Positions 48,711-57,933 of a stretch of 64,000 nucleotides of DNA are shown here, piece by piece. The stretch is from Niabella beijingensis (lineage in GTDB: Bacteria; Bacteroidota; Bacteroidia; Chitinophagales; Chitinophagaceae). The position numbers and the translations under genes were made by a program. How positions within the stretch are numbered: the stretch's first letter is position 1; the number at the start of each line of letters is the position of its first letter. The stretch is from contig NZ_JAIQDI010000001.1 in the NCBI RefSeq assembly GCF_020034665.1, positions 3,769,597 through 3,833,596 of the forward strand, written 5' to 3'. The notes beneath the pieces are model-generated. The model was not told the origin of the DNA and did not search any database. It saw only the letters and a list, made by a program, of their open reading frames with translations.

Positions 48711-51137
48711 TTATTCTTTTTTCAGCTTCATTACTTTGGAGTACTTTGCAGTGCCATCCTTGTCTACCTGGGCAATGCGCGCATAAAGATCCCTGTTTTC
48801 GGTATCCACTTCCTGTGCTTGTTTTTTACAGGCGGCAATGCTAAGCAGCAAAGCGAAGGTTGCGAAAAAGGCGGGCAAGACATATTTTTTTCTTCGGTTG
48901 CGGCAGCGGGTAAGGACCGGCAGCAGGGTGAGTGCCGATACCGCAAGGTAACCCATGGCATCTGCCAGCGGCAGCGAAAAGTTATAGGCAGTGATACCGT
49001 TGCTGTTTCCTGCTGCGTGTTTTGATGCCTTTGTTCCTATCTTTTTAAAAGTGGAACCATCGACAGATATTTCAATATCAAAATGATCATTATTGGTTTC
49101 CGACAGGGTCTCCCAGTTTACAGAGATCCGGTCGTCTTTGAGGCGGGCGCTGATGCTCCCGAACGTAACCGGCAGGGCCAGTGTGGAGGGGTCTGTTGCA
49201 AAAAAACCGGAGAAACCCGTTACCGGAAAAGTTACTTCCCAACGCTTTTGGCCTGCATTCCATACGATTTGGGCGTCGTCGGGATCAATAACGGTTTTGG
49301 CACCGCTGTAGCTGCCGGGCTGTCCGCTGTTATCGTTACTGGTGCCGCCGAGCTGCAGGATACGCAGGTTGGCCTTTCCTGCTGCATCATCTGCCGCCGT
49401 GGGCAATGGGCTGGCGGCGATGGCATTATAGTCGGCAAATTCCTGCTGGGTAAAATAAAGGGTGATGTCGCCGGTAACGGCGGCCGCATTATTCGCGGGC
49501 GTGATTTCATAATGCCGCTTTACAACAAACTCCGGCTGTGCGGCATCTACCCATACTTTGGCGGAGGTATTCCCGCTGACGGGGGTAGTGCCGGTGGGCT
49601 GCACTGTGGCAATATCCTGGCATCTGTCATAAATAAGGATCGGCTCCGTACCGCTTATTGGAACGGCTACGGAGGTATAAGCGGTGGGCAGACTGATAGA
49701 CATACACTGGGCCCATTTAAGAGCGAATGGTATTTGGGTGGGTGCAGTTAACAGCAGCTCGGCAGGGCCGGGATCAAAATCTGTGGGTTCATAAAAACCA
49801 CCAGCCGCATGCAGGTTACCGGCTGCGTCAATGATCATGCCGCGGGCTACATTATCTGTTGCGGTTACAATACTCCGGGCCCACATATGGTTGCCGTTGC
49901 TGTTCAGCCGACTGAAAAAAATATCATTGACACCTGAGCTGCTTAAATTGTACACGCCGGCGTCCGGGTCGAAATCTACAGTGCCGGCAAACCGGCCGGT
50001 AGTATATACATTTCCCCGGAGATCTGTGGCCAATGTTACAGCATTATCTGTACCGGCGCCGCCCATGCTTTTGGCCCAGATATAAATGCCTTCGCGATTC
50101 AGCTTGCTTATAAAAATATCTGAACTGCCCGCGCTGGTTAGGTTTGCGGCGCCGCCTCCCGGGTCAAAATCGGCGGTCGCCGAAAAAAAACCGGTGGTGT
50201 ATATATAGCCGGCGGCATCAAGGGCAATAGCCGCAGCATTGTCGCCACTGCTGCCGCCCATGCTTTTGGCCCAGATATAAATGCCTTCGCGATTCAGCTT
50301 GCTTATAAAAATATCTGAATTGCCCGCGCTGGTTAGGTTTGCGGCGCCGCTTCCCGGGTCAAAATCGGCGGTTGCTGAAAAAAGACCGGTAGTGTATACA
50401 TTGCCGGCGGCATCGGTAGTGATGTCCTCGCCTGTTTCTGACATTGGGCCGCCCATGCTTTTTGCCCATACATAATTGCCGGCAAAATCAAGCTTGCTTA
50501 CGAAAATATCTGTACCACCTGCACTGGTGAGGTTCGCAACACCCGGTCCGGGGTCATAATCACCGGTAAGGGCAAAATCACCGGTTGTATACACATTGGC
50601 GCTGTCATCCAAAGCAATGCCATAGACATCCTCAACACCGGTACCACCCATATTTTTGGCCCATACATAATTACCATTGGCATCGAGCTTGCAAATAAAA
50701 ACATCGGTGGCACCGGCACCGGTGAGGTTGGCCGTGCCGGGGCCAGGGTTAAAATCGACCGTCCCGTTAAACTGACCGGCGATATATACATTACCCGCTG
50801 CGTCTATTGCAATACTTCGGGCGTATTCAACAGCGGGACCGCCAAAGCTTTTCGACCAAAGGAGGTTGCCGTTGACATCCAGTTTGGTAATGTACACATC
50901 CAAATTGCCATTGCTGGTGAGCGGGACTGTTCCGGCTCCGGGATCGCCGTCTATAGTGCCCTCGAAAATGCCGGTGGTCCAAACATTGCCGGCTGCATCA
51001 GTGGCAATATCGAACGCTGTGCCTGATGATCCTTCCCAGGAACGGGCCCATGTAAAATAGGGTCTTTGAGCGGTTGTGACAATGACCGGCAGCAGGCCTG
51101 TCAAAAATAACATTGAAAAAATAAGCTTGGTTTTCAC
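48711..51137 (-). CDS. Secreted SBBP-repeat beta-propeller protein with C-terminal membrane segment
   Basis: 808 residues with a signal peptide (FSMLFLTGLLPVIVTTAQ). About eight SBBP repeats of roughly 65 residues follow, each with DAAGNVYTTG-like, DFDPG-like and FISKLN..G.YIWAKSMGG-like segments (residues 30-470). After them come Ig-like/adhesin segments (LPVTFGSISARLKDDRISVN, WETLSETNNDHFDIE). The end is unusual: a hydrophobic stretch (MGYLAVSALTLLPVLTR), a basic RNRRKK, a second hydrophobic stretch with a lipobox-like LLSIAACKKQ, and a polar tail. Surface or secreted display is likely. Ligand unknown. Confidence 0.8.
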   Translation of the reverse strand: MKTKLIFSMLFLTGLLPVIVTTAQRPYFTWARSWEGSSGTAFDIATDAAGNVWTTGIFEGTIDGDPGAGTVPLTSNGNLDVYITKLDVNGNLLWSKSFGGPAVEYARSIAIDAAGNVYIAGQFNGTVDFNPGPGTANLTGAGATDVFICKLDANGNYVWAKNMGGTGVEDVYGIALDDSANVYTTGDFALTGDYDPGPGVANLTSAGGTDIFVSKLDFAGNYVWAKSMGGPMSETGEDITTDAAGNVYTTGLFSATADFDPGSGAANLTSAGNSDIFISKLNREGIYIWAKSMGGSSGDNAAAIALDAAGYIYTTGFFSATADFDPGGGAANLTSAGSSDIFISKLNREGIYIWAKSMGGAGTDNAVTLATDLRGNVYTTGRFAGTVDFDPDAGVYNLSSSGVNDIFFSRLNSNGNHMWARSIVTATDNVARGMIIDAAGNLHAAGGFYEPTDFDPGPAELLLTAPTQIPFALKWAQCMSISLPTAYTSVAVPISGTEPILIYDRCQDIATVQPTGTTPVSGNTSAKVWVDAAQPEFVVKRHYEITPANNAAAVTGDITLYFTQQEFADYNAIAASPLPTAADDAAGKANLRILQLGGTSNDNSGQPGSYSGAKTVIDPDDAQIVWNAGQKRWEVTFPVTGFSGFFATDPSTLALPVTFGSISARLKDDRISVNWETLSETNNDHFDIEISVDGSTFKKIGTKASKHAAGNSNGITAYNFSLPLADAMGYLAVSALTLLPVLTRCRNRRKKYVLPAFFATFALLLSIAACKKQAQEVDTENRDLYARIAQVDKDGTAKYSKVMKLKKE
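50061..50450 (-). repeat. Two near-identical 195-bp coding repeats inside the SBBP gene
   Basis: Units at 50061-50255 and 50256-50450 share long identical blocks (for example CTTTTGGCCCAGATATAAAT and CTTCGCGATTCAGCTTGCTT in both). Neighbouring units at the same 195-bp period are more diverged. This is a recent in-frame duplication of one 65-residue propeller repeat. Confidence 0.85.
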
Positions 51138-51560
51138 GATGGTGAGATTTGGGAGTGGGCTGATACTGATTGAGTATTATAATTGCTGCATATAACTGGT
51201 CTGAAGGGCATCACACAGTCTCGCCCTACATTGATCAGGGGGCATTACACAGAAATTTCCGGCTGTGATCACAAATCCGTTTTGCGCCAGATCCGAAGGC
51301 TTCGTAAATATACCAATAAAATTTATAGAGAAGCAAGTTGGAATAAGAAAAAGACAGGTGCGTTTTAAAGGTCTGCTTCGTGAATTATGGGTAAAAAACT
51401 GCTGTGGCGGGCGCAACAGTGCTTGTGCAAGCCAAACGTACCAATAACTTATTGACCAGGGAGTGAGAGGGTTGCCATAGTTTCATCCCAAAAAACGGAC
51501 AATTTAAAGGCCTGTCGTGTAGTAAACAATCTGTAAAAGGTGTAGAATCATGATATAAAA
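51138..51560. other. Intergenic region between the SBBP gene and tRNA-Glu
   Basis: 423 bp; only short overlapping chance frames (51177-51447). No promoter, hairpin or repeat was recognised. Confidence 0.4.
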
Positions 51561-51585
51561 AAAAGCTCCTGAAAAGGAGCTTTTA
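51561..51585 (-). terminator. Terminator of tRNA-Glu
   Basis: AAAAGCTCC / GGAGCTTTT stem with a 6-nt loop; on the minus strand it ends in eight T. It lies one base beyond the tRNA 3' end. Confidence 0.85.
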
Positions 51586-51586
51586 G

Positions 51587-51658
51587 TACCGCGTACGGGA
51601 ATCGAACCCGTGATTCATCCGTGAAAGGGATGCGTCTTAACCCCTTGACCAACGCGGC
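51587..51658 (-). tRNA. tRNA-Glu (anticodon UUC)
   Basis: A 72-nt cloverleaf on the minus strand. Acceptor stem GCCGCGT / ACGCGGT plus discriminator A, D-arm with GGTCAAGGGGTTAAGAC, anticodon arm CATCC-CTTTCAC-GGATG with UUC in the loop, and T-arm ACGGG-TTCGATT-CCCGT. The CCA is not encoded. Confidence 0.95.
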
Positions 51659-51844
51659 GTTATCCGTTTTTGGGAGTGCAAAGATAATGGACAGGAATTG
51701 ATCGGCCAAAAAAAATTAAAAAATAATTGCTTTTAAAAAAATAGGGCCGAAAAATCGAAATTGTTTAATATGTATTCCGTACAAAATGCTGTAACTTTAC
51801 GCCTCCAAAAATTGTTCTTACTTAACTAAATTTTTTACACAACT

Positions 51845-52858
51845 ATGAGTACAGTAAAAGTAGCCATTAACGGCTTTGGTAGAATCGGTCGTTTGGCTTA
51901 TCGTCAAATCTACAACCAGCAAGGTATCGACGTTGTTGCGATCAATGATTTGACCAGCCCCAAAGTATTAGCTCACCTGTTAAAATACGACTCCGCTCAG
52001 GGAGGTTTTCACCAAGATGTAAAAAGCACTGAGAATTCGATTATCGTTGACGGTAATGAAATTAAAATATATGCACAAAAGGACCCTTCCCAGATTCCCT
52101 GGAAAGAGCACGATGTAGACGTGGTGCTGGAATGTACCGGTTTCTTTACCGATAAAACAAAAGCAGAAGCACACATCGCAGCAGGTGCTAAAAGAGTAGT
52201 GATCTCTGCTCCCGCTACCGGCGAACTGAAAACCGTTGTGTTCAACGTGAACCACGACATTCTGGATGGCAGCGAAACCATCATCAGCTGTGCTTCCTGT
52301 ACCACCAACTGTCTGGCTCCGATGGCTAAAGTACTCGATGATACCTTTGGTATCGAACTGGGTATCATGACCACCATCCACGCTTATACCAACGATCAGA
52401 ACACCCTGGATGCCCCGCATGCAAAAGGTGACCTGAGAAGAGCACGCGCTGCAGCGGCCAATATCGTTCCCAACAGCACCGGCGCTGCAAAAGCGATCGG
52501 CCTCGTATTGCCGAGCCTGAAAGGGAAACTGGATGGCAGCGCTCAGCGTGTTCCTACCATCACCGGCTCTATCACCGAGCTGAACGTAACATTGAAGAAA
52601 CAAACATCTGCAGAAGAGATCAATGCTGCAATGAAAGCCGCTTCCAACGAAAGCTTTGGTTATACCGAAGATGAAATCGTAAGCAGCGATGTGATCGGCA
52701 CCCATTATGGTTCTTTGTTTGATGCTACTTTAACAAAAGTGATGACCGTAGGAGACAAACAACTGGTACGTACCGTTTCCTGGTATGACAATGAAATGAG
52801 CTACGTATCTCAGCTGGTGCGCACGGTTGAATATTTTGCGAAACTGATCAGCAAGTAA
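51845..52858 (+). CDS. gapA: Glyceraldehyde-3-phosphate dehydrogenase, type I
   Basis: 337 residues; converts glyceraldehyde-3-phosphate to 1,3-bisphosphoglycerate with NAD+. NAD-binding [20 protein letters not shown] at the N-terminus, active-site [14 protein letters not shown] with the catalytic Cys near residue 152, [34 protein letters not shown] and the C-terminal [20 protein letters not shown]. Codon use is strongly biased, as expected of a highly expressed glycolytic gene. pgk follows in the same direction after its own terminator. TAACTTTA at 51792-51799 is a candidate -7 box. Confidence 0.98.
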   Translation: MSTVKVAINGFGRIGRLAYRQIYNQQGIDVVAINDLTSPKVLAHLLKYDSAQGGFHQDVKSTENSIIVDGNEIKIYAQKDPSQIPWKEHDVDVVLECTGFFTDKTKAEAHIAAGAKRVVISAPATGELKTVVFNVNHDILDGSETIISCASCTTNCLAPMAKVLDDTFGIELGIMTTIHAYTNDQNTLDAPHAKGDLRRARAAAANIVPNSTGAAKAIGLVLPSLKGKLDGSAQRVPTITGSITELNVTLKKQTSAEEINAAMKAASNESFGYTEDEIVSSDVIGTHYGSLFDATLTKVMTVGDKQLVRTVSWYDNEMSYVSQLVRTVEYFAKLISK

Positions 52859-52878
52859 TTCAGAAATAAACAGCCAAG

Positions 52879-52902
52879 GCGGAACACATTGTTCCGCTTT
52901 TT
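52879..52902 (+). terminator. Terminator after gapA
   Basis: GCGGAACA (52879-52886), loop CAT, TGTTCCGC (52890-52897), then TTTTT: a perfect 8-bp stem. Confidence 0.88.
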
Positions 52903-53063
52903 GCTTTTTATTAGGCGGGCAGCAGTACATGTGGCATCTTTGTTGCTACGCTCAGTTCAACTGTTGTGCGCCTGGCATCAGTCTGATCCGGTCGCTGCTC
53001 TTAGTGCTCAATTCTGATGTCTTAACACTCAAATCTGAATTCTGAAACCTCAAATCTTTAACA

Positions 53064-54263
53064 ATGTCTAAATTTTCAAACCATAACTTCAAAGATCAGA
53101 AAGTACTGATACGTGTGGATTTCAACGTTCCGCTGAACGACCAGATGGAGATCACTTCTGATGCCCGTATGAAGGCGGCCGTTCCTACAATTAAGAAAAT
53201 CCTTAATGACGGCGGCAAGGTCATTTTAATGTCGCACCTGGGCCGTCCCAAAAACGGACCGGAAGATAAATTCTCCCTGAAGCACCTGGTAAACCACCTG
53301 AGTGAATTGCTGGGTGGCGTTACCGTACTGTTCGCCAATGACTGCATCGGTGAGCAGGCATATCTGACCGCAGATATGCTGCGCCCCGGCGAAGTACTGC
53401 TGCTGGAGAACCTGCGCTTTTATAAAGAAGAAGAAAAAGGCGACGAGGCTTTTGCAGAAAAGCTGAGCAAGCTCGGGGATGTGTATGTGAATGATGCCTT
53501 TGGCACGGCACACCGCGCCCACGCTTCCACCGCGATCATTGCCAAATTCTTCCCCGCAGACAAAAAAATGTTCGGGCTGCTGATGGAAAACGAGGTCAGC
53601 AGTGCACAAAAAGTACTTACTCAAAGTGAAAAGCCGTTCACCGCGATCCTGGGCGGGGCCAAGGTGTCGGATAAGATCCTCATCATTGAAAACCTGATGG
53701 AAAAAGCCACGGATATCATTATCGGTGGTGGTATGGCGTATACTTTCTACAAAGCCATGGGCGGTAAAATCGGAGCTTCCCTTTGCGAGGAAGACCGCCT
53801 GGATACCGCAAAAGAGATCCTGGAAAAAGCAAAGGCAAAGGGTGTGAACATTCACCTGCCCGGCGACAGCATCATTGCGGATAAATTTGCCGCGGATGCC
53901 AGCGTTTCCGAGGCACCCAGCGATAATATCCCCGACGGATGGATGGGACTGGATATTGCCGGCAGTGCAAGAGATCAGTTCAGCAATGTGATCAAAAACT
54001 CCAGGACCATTTTATGGAACGGTCCGATGGGGGTTTTTGAAATGGAAAAATTTCAGGCCGGAACCAAAACCATTGCTGAAGCAGTAGCCGAAGCTACACA
54101 GAACGGTGCGTTCTCGCTGGTAGGCGGCGGCGACAGTGTGGCTGCAGTGAATAAGTTCGGATTTGCTGATAAGGTAAGCTATGTATCCACCGGTGGCGGG
54201 GCCATGCTCGAGTTCTTTGAAGGAAAGATACTTCCGGGCATCGCTGCTATTGAAGAGGCATAA
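53064..54263 (+). CDS. pgk: Phosphoglycerate kinase
   Basis: 399 residues; makes ATP from 1,3-bisphosphoglycerate. N-terminal substrate site [13 protein letters not shown] and [20 protein letters not shown], the hinge [66 protein letters not shown], and the nucleotide site [16 protein letters not shown]...[13 protein letters not shown]. Complete. It follows gapA by 205 bp, with a terminator and a low-complexity stretch between them, so it probably has its own promoter. Confidence 0.98.
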   Translation: MSKFSNHNFKDQKVLIRVDFNVPLNDQMEITSDARMKAAVPTIKKILNDGGKVILMSHLGRPKNGPEDKFSLKHLVNHLSELLGGVTVLFANDCIGEQAYLTADMLRPGEVLLLENLRFYKEEEKGDEAFAEKLSKLGDVYVNDAFGTAHRAHASTAIIAKFFPADKKMFGLLMENEVSSAQKVLTQSEKPFTAILGGAKVSDKILIIENLMEKATDIIIGGGMAYTFYKAMGGKIGASLCEEDRLDTAKEILEKAKAKGVNIHLPGDSIIADKFAADASVSEAPSDNIPDGWMGLDIAGSARDQFSNVIKNSRTILWNGPMGVFEMEKFQAGTKTIAEAVAEATQNGAFSLVGGGDSVAAVNKFGFADKVSYVSTGGGAMLEFFEGKILPGIAAIEEA

Positions 54264-54285
54264 TTACAACGATCCCGGTCAATAT

Positions 54286-54314
54286 AAAAGAGGCGTCATA
54301 CGACGCCTCTTTTT
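54286..54314 (+). terminator. Terminator after pgk
   Basis: AAAAGAGGCGTC (54286-54297), loop ATAC, GACGCCTCTTTTT: a 12-bp stem including the A/T flanks, effective in both directions. Confidence 0.9.
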
Positions 54315-54379
54315 CATAAACGCATTATTGTACAGCCAGCTTCAGATCTTCCCCCGGAAATGGATCCTTCAATCCATTA

Positions 54380-55080
54380 TTATTTTATGACGGTGGCCTT
54401 GATATAGTAGGACCTAAGGCCTGCATTATTACTTACCACAAAGGCAATTTTGTCCATTTTCAAATTGTTGATAGTCGTTGCAAAAACCAGTTTATTGTTC
54501 AGGAAAAAACTTCTCTTCCCGTCACTCGTAACTTCTATACGCAGGAGCTCGCCAATTGCGTTCGGGTTACGGACAAAGCTCGTCCAGCCCTTTAATTGTT
54601 TATTGCCGCCGGTGCCATCTTCCTTACCCTGCCATACACTAAAAGTGTGTAGATTATTCAGCAACAAACTGGTATGGCGCCCGATACTCATATCTAAATT
54701 GAAGACCAATCCGTAATAACCCTCTTTATTAACCTCAACTCCGCCGCCGTCGAGCTGGCATTCAACAATATATTTTTTTGCACGGTCGGGAAAAACATTT
54801 TTGGAAAGGGGTGAAATAATAGTAGTTACTGTTGGGAGATTTATTGACCATATAATAGACTCCTTTGTCGATCGAAGCACTGACATTACTATTGGTGGGT
54901 GATGTGCCTACAAACCATTTGTTGGAATTATTATCAAAATTATCAGAGAGCACTACCGTTTCAGTGTTCTTGCTATCGGTATCGTCATCTCCCGTTTCGG
55001 GTTTGCCGGTCTTTGTACATCCGGCACCCAGCAACAATAACAGACAGGCCATGCATAGAGAAAAGGATACTGTTTTTCAT
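54380..55080 (-). pseudogene. Secreted lipoprotein with jelly-roll/LamG-like domain, two homopolymer frameshifts
   Basis: Three minus-strand frames join into one lipoprotein. From the ATG at 55080, removing one A from the AAAAA run gives MKTVSFSLCMACLLLLLGAG C, a perfect lipoprotein signal. The frame then reads VVLSDNFDNNSNKWFVGTSP and DKGVYYMVNKSPNSNYYYF. A second shift near 54803-54812 (one base missing in the CCCCTTT run) is needed to continue SKNVFPDRAKKYIVECQLDG, GLVFNLDMSIG and IKATVIK. The domain looks like the jelly-roll proteins with an opening DNFDxNxxxW. Either a decaying gene or two assembly errors; both breaks are in homopolymers. Confidence 0.7.
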
Positions 55081-55288
55081 ATGTAAATAAATTGTGTTGA
55101 TATAGCAATCAACATGTTAAAAAAGTCCTGCCACATTCCATCCTTCCGTCAGCTCCTTCGGATATAGCAGGGAACCGGGGCTTCAGCAAAACCGGTGCTG
55201 ATTGTTGATAGCACTCAATTTGTTGGTGGGTGACCGGTACCTTACAGGCGCTTTTGATATATTTGCGCGGTTTAAAATCCCGTTGAAT

Positions 55289-56128
55289 ATGAAGATGGTT
55301 CCGAAGAAGATTGTTTTACGTTGTCTTACGCGCTCCCTGGCTGTTTTGATGCTGTTGGTTGCAACTGCCGTACAAGGGCAGGCACTTACCAACCGGTTAC
55401 ACGGATATTTCCAGGCAATGGCGGATACAACGCTGTACAATTATTTTGCGTTTGACGGGAACGGAAAAGTGGATATTATGGGAATGGGCGATGGCTATTA
55501 TTTTCAAAAAGGAGATAGTGTGATCGTTTATCCTGATAAAAGCATCTTCAAGTTTTTGCTGAAAGGCGACACCTTATACGGAGCTTCTGAATGGGTGAAC
55601 GGCGGCGTATGGAGGTTTGTAAAGGATACTGCCGTAGAAAATAAACGTACCGATCCCGAAGCGGCAGACCGCATTGCCCGGTTGATGAACCGGTATTATG
55701 AACTGAAAGGCAGGAGTGAGAGAGGATTCCTGACCGGTACCGATGACCGCTTTTCGCTAAAAATGAAAAATCTCTGCGACAGCGGCCTTTCAAAAGCCTG
55801 TCTGGATTATGCTGGGCTAAAGATCCTTGAGGGTATGGGGGGCATTATGGCACTGCTGAATGATAAAAAAACAGCAGAAAAAAAGGAAGCAGATCCGGGG
55901 GTACTGGCACTGATTGAAAAAGCCATCGGTATGGGCGACCTGGATGGCTATGCCGTTCTGGGTGGCTATTATGCCGCATTACAAAATGTAAACAAGGCAA
56001 AGGAAGTGTTCGAAAAAGGCGGGGAACTGGGATGCCGGCGCTGTGTATGGGCAGCTTTTTCGATAACAATGGAGGAAGAACATCAAAACACTGAAGCTGC
56101 GGAAAAAGGATCTTCTACCGAAGAATAA
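55289..56128 (+). CDS. Secreted protein with Sel1/TPR-like C-terminus
   Basis: 279 residues from the ATG at 55289, which gives a signal peptide (CLTRSLAVLMLLVATAVQGQ); the frame to 55202 is an unlikely extension. The first half (YNYFAFDGNGKVDIMGMGDG, DSVIVYPDKSIFKFLLKGDT) is beta-rich. The second half has helical repeats (DSGLSKACLDYAGLKILEGM, DLDGYAVLGGYYAALQNVNK AKEVFEKG) with Cys in the Sel1 manner. Function unknown. Confidence 0.7.
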   Translation: MKMVPKKIVLRCLTRSLAVLMLLVATAVQGQALTNRLHGYFQAMADTTLYNYFAFDGNGKVDIMGMGDGYYFQKGDSVIVYPDKSIFKFLLKGDTLYGASEWVNGGVWRFVKDTAVENKRTDPEAADRIARLMNRYYELKGRSERGFLTGTDDRFSLKMKNLCDSGLSKACLDYAGLKILEGMGGIMALLNDKKTAEKKEADPGVLALIEKAIGMGDLDGYAVLGGYYAALQNVNKAKEVFEKGGELGCRRCVWAAFSITMEEEHQNTEAAEKGSSTEE

Positions 56129-56260
56129 AAACAGGTGCGCCTCTCATCTCTGTAACCGGAGTACCCTGATAATCCTCCCGGTCAGCCTGCTTCACCGGTA
56201 CACCTTTTAACAAAATTGATTCCGGCTCATTATTGTAGGGCTTTTGACGTAGCTTTGGAT

Positions 56261-56632
56261 ATGAGCGGCTTCTCTGTAAAAAAACTGGTAAAAGGTTTCG
56301 GTTATGCCGGCAGCGGATTAAAAGCTGCGTTCCTGTCAGAACAGAATTTCAGGGTGCATGTGGTGGCGGCTGTGCTGGTAGTGCTGATGGGGGCTGTTTT
56401 TGATGTCCATGCTTTTGAATGGCTGATCCTGATCATTTGTGTGGTAATGGTAATGGGGATGGAACTGCTCAACACTGCTGTGGAGAAACTCTGCGACCGG
56501 ATCATGCCGGAAAAAGATCCCGGGATCCGTTATATAAAAGATGTTTCGGCGGCTGCAGTGCTGGTAGTGGCAATAGGAGCCGCTGCTGCCGGTCTTATCA
56601 TTTTTATACCCCGGTTGCTGCAATGGATTTAA
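56261..56632 (+). CDS. dgkA: Diacylglycerol kinase (prokaryotic, DgkA/UndPK type)
   Basis: 123 residues from the ATG at 56261 (MSGFSVKKLVKGFGYAGSGL). Three transmembrane helices and the family motif MGMELLNTAVEKLCDRI with the catalytic Glu, plus SEQNFRVHVVAAVLV. It phosphorylates diacylglycerol or undecaprenol in the inner membrane. The earlier ATG at 56216 would add 15 residues and is less likely. The next gene begins nine bases after the stop. Confidence 0.92.
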   Translation: MSGFSVKKLVKGFGYAGSGLKAAFLSEQNFRVHVVAAVLVVLMGAVFDVHAFEWLILIICVVMVMGMELLNTAVEKLCDRIMPEKDPGIRYIKDVSAAAVLVVAIGAAAAGLIIFIPRLLQWI

Positions 56633-56640
56633 TTGTTGTT

Positions 56641-57108
56641 ATGAAACGCCCTTTGATCGGAATAATGTTGATTTTGATGCTCGCCTGTAAGAACCAGGAG
56701 CCGCCGGCAGCACAGGCGGAAGCGGTTCCGCCATTGCAACCTCACATGGGAATGGCAATTTCAGAAGATCCCGCAAAATTGAAACAATGGCTCCGGCTGG
56801 AGCAATACCCGCCGGTTCATGTGGTGTATCAATGGAACGGCCGCAATACCAGTGGTATGGAAGCCGCTTTATATTATGACGAAAAAACGTATGGCGCTAT
56901 TCTCAACGCCTACATGGGTGCGGGATTCCCTAAAGGGAATTATTCAAAGGAGCAGTTTGCTTTTGCCTGGCTCGACAGCGCCCAGTACGCAGAACTGCAA
57001 TACAGCAAACCGGATTATACCGGCAACCCGGATATATTCCTGGGCACCGGCGGCAAGGGAATGCTCTGGTTCCTGGATAAGAAGATACTGCTGAAAGTAA
57101 AACCATGA
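56641..57108 (+). CDS. Small lipoprotein of unknown function
   Basis: 155 residues; signal and lipobox in MKRPLIGIMLILMLACKNQE (Cys about residue 16). The mature domain (MGMAISEDPAKLKQWLRLEQ, YPPVHVVYQWNGR, AALYYDEKTYGAILNAYMGA, WLDSAQYAELQYSKPD) is compact and of no recognised family. Longer upstream frames overlap dgkA and are shadows. Probably co-transcribed with dgkA. Confidence 0.7.
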   Translation: MKRPLIGIMLILMLACKNQEPPAAQAEAVPPLQPHMGMAISEDPAKLKQWLRLEQYPPVHVVYQWNGRNTSGMEAALYYDEKTYGAILNAYMGAGFPKGNYSKEQFAFAWLDSAQYAELQYSKPDYTGNPDIFLGTGGKGMLWFLDKKILLKVKP

Positions 57109-57109
57109 G

Positions 57110-57200
57110 CCTTCAGCCATCAGCGGCCGGTACCCCGGCAAGTTGCAGGGAACAGCTGATGACTGAAAGCTGACTGCTGATAGCTTTGGGCTGAGAGCCT
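57110..57200. repeat. Low-complexity intergenic words of the GCTGATGACTGAAAGCTGA type
   Basis: Repeated short words built from CTGA/AGCT follow the lipoprotein gene (CAGCTGATGACTGAAAGCTG, ACTGCTGATAGC). Similar but shorter tracts follow the genes ending at 25051 (GATGACGGATAGCTGACC) and 27401 (CTGAAAGCTGACAGCTAAGC). They appear to be a dispersed intergenic family; no function is known. Confidence 0.5.
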
Positions 57201-57278
57201 GGACCTGCCGGTGGTTTCGCCGTTATTTAGGGCGGGTTTACCGACAACGCAGTTGAAAATGAAGAATATGGAATATAA

Positions 57279-57313
57279 TTTGATAAATTGGTGTATTATT
57301 TAGTATAAATTTG
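57279..57313 (+). promoter_or_regulatory. Promoter of the LemA/TPM operon
   Basis: TTTG at 57279-57282 and TAAATTTG at 57306-57313, 23 bp apart: a perfect -7 box with somewhat long spacing. The lemA start follows 27 bp later. Confidence 0.5.
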
Positions 57314-57340
57314 TTTCATCAAATCCTAAAACACAATCAT

Positions 57341-57922
57341 ATGAAAGGAGTTACATTAATCATTGTCGTTCTTCTGGTAATACTGGGCTTTATGGGCTGC
57401 AACGGCTACAATGGCCTGGTAAAAGAACAGGAAAGTGTAAATAAAGCATGGAACAATGTTCAGAGTGAATACCAGAAAAGGAACGACCTGGTAGGAAACC
57501 TTGTTGAAACGGTAAAGGGCGCTGCCAATTTTGAAAAGTCCACATTAACGGATGTGATCAACGCCCGCGCAAAAGCGACTTCCGTTCAGGTGAATCCGGA
57601 AAACCTTACTCCCGAAAAACTGGCCGAATTCCAGGCGGCCCAGGGACAGATGACCAGTGCGCTCAGCCGTTTGCTGGTTACGGTGGAAGCCTATCCGGAA
57701 TTAAAAGCCAATCAGAACTTTTTACAGTTGCAGGGGCAGCTCGAAGGGATCGAAAATGATATCCGTGCTTCCCGCCAGACATTCAATACCGCAGTGAACA
57801 GTTATAATGTGAAAGTGCGTTCCTTCCCGATGAACATCCTGGGCGGGATCTTTGGTTTCCATGCCAAGGAAGGTTTCAAGGCGGATGCCGGTGCCGAGAA
57901 CGCTCCGAAAGTGAAATTCTAA
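57341..57922 (+). CDS. LemA-family membrane protein (first copy)
   Basis: 193 residues from MKGVTLIIVVLLVILGFMGC at 57341. One N-terminal transmembrane helix is followed by the LemA helical bundle: KEQESVNKAWNNVQSEYQKR, NDLVGNLVETVKGAANFEKS, LLVTVEAYPELKANQNFLQL, LEGIENDIRASRQTFNTAVN YN. LemA proteins are cell-envelope proteins of unclear function, often paired with TPM-domain genes as here. A paralogue follows after 11 bp. Confidence 0.93.
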   Translation: MKGVTLIIVVLLVILGFMGCNGYNGLVKEQESVNKAWNNVQSEYQKRNDLVGNLVETVKGAANFEKSTLTDVINARAKATSVQVNPENLTPEKLAEFQAAQGQMTSALSRLLVTVEAYPELKANQNFLQLQGQLEGIENDIRASRQTFNTAVNSYNVKVRSFPMNILGGIFGFHAKEGFKADAGAENAPKVKF

Positions 57923-57933
57923 ACCGGTAACCG

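Noticed and set aside
51980..52705. Open frame of 241 codons antisense to gapA
   Set aside because: Long only because of the strong codon bias of gapA; no family features.
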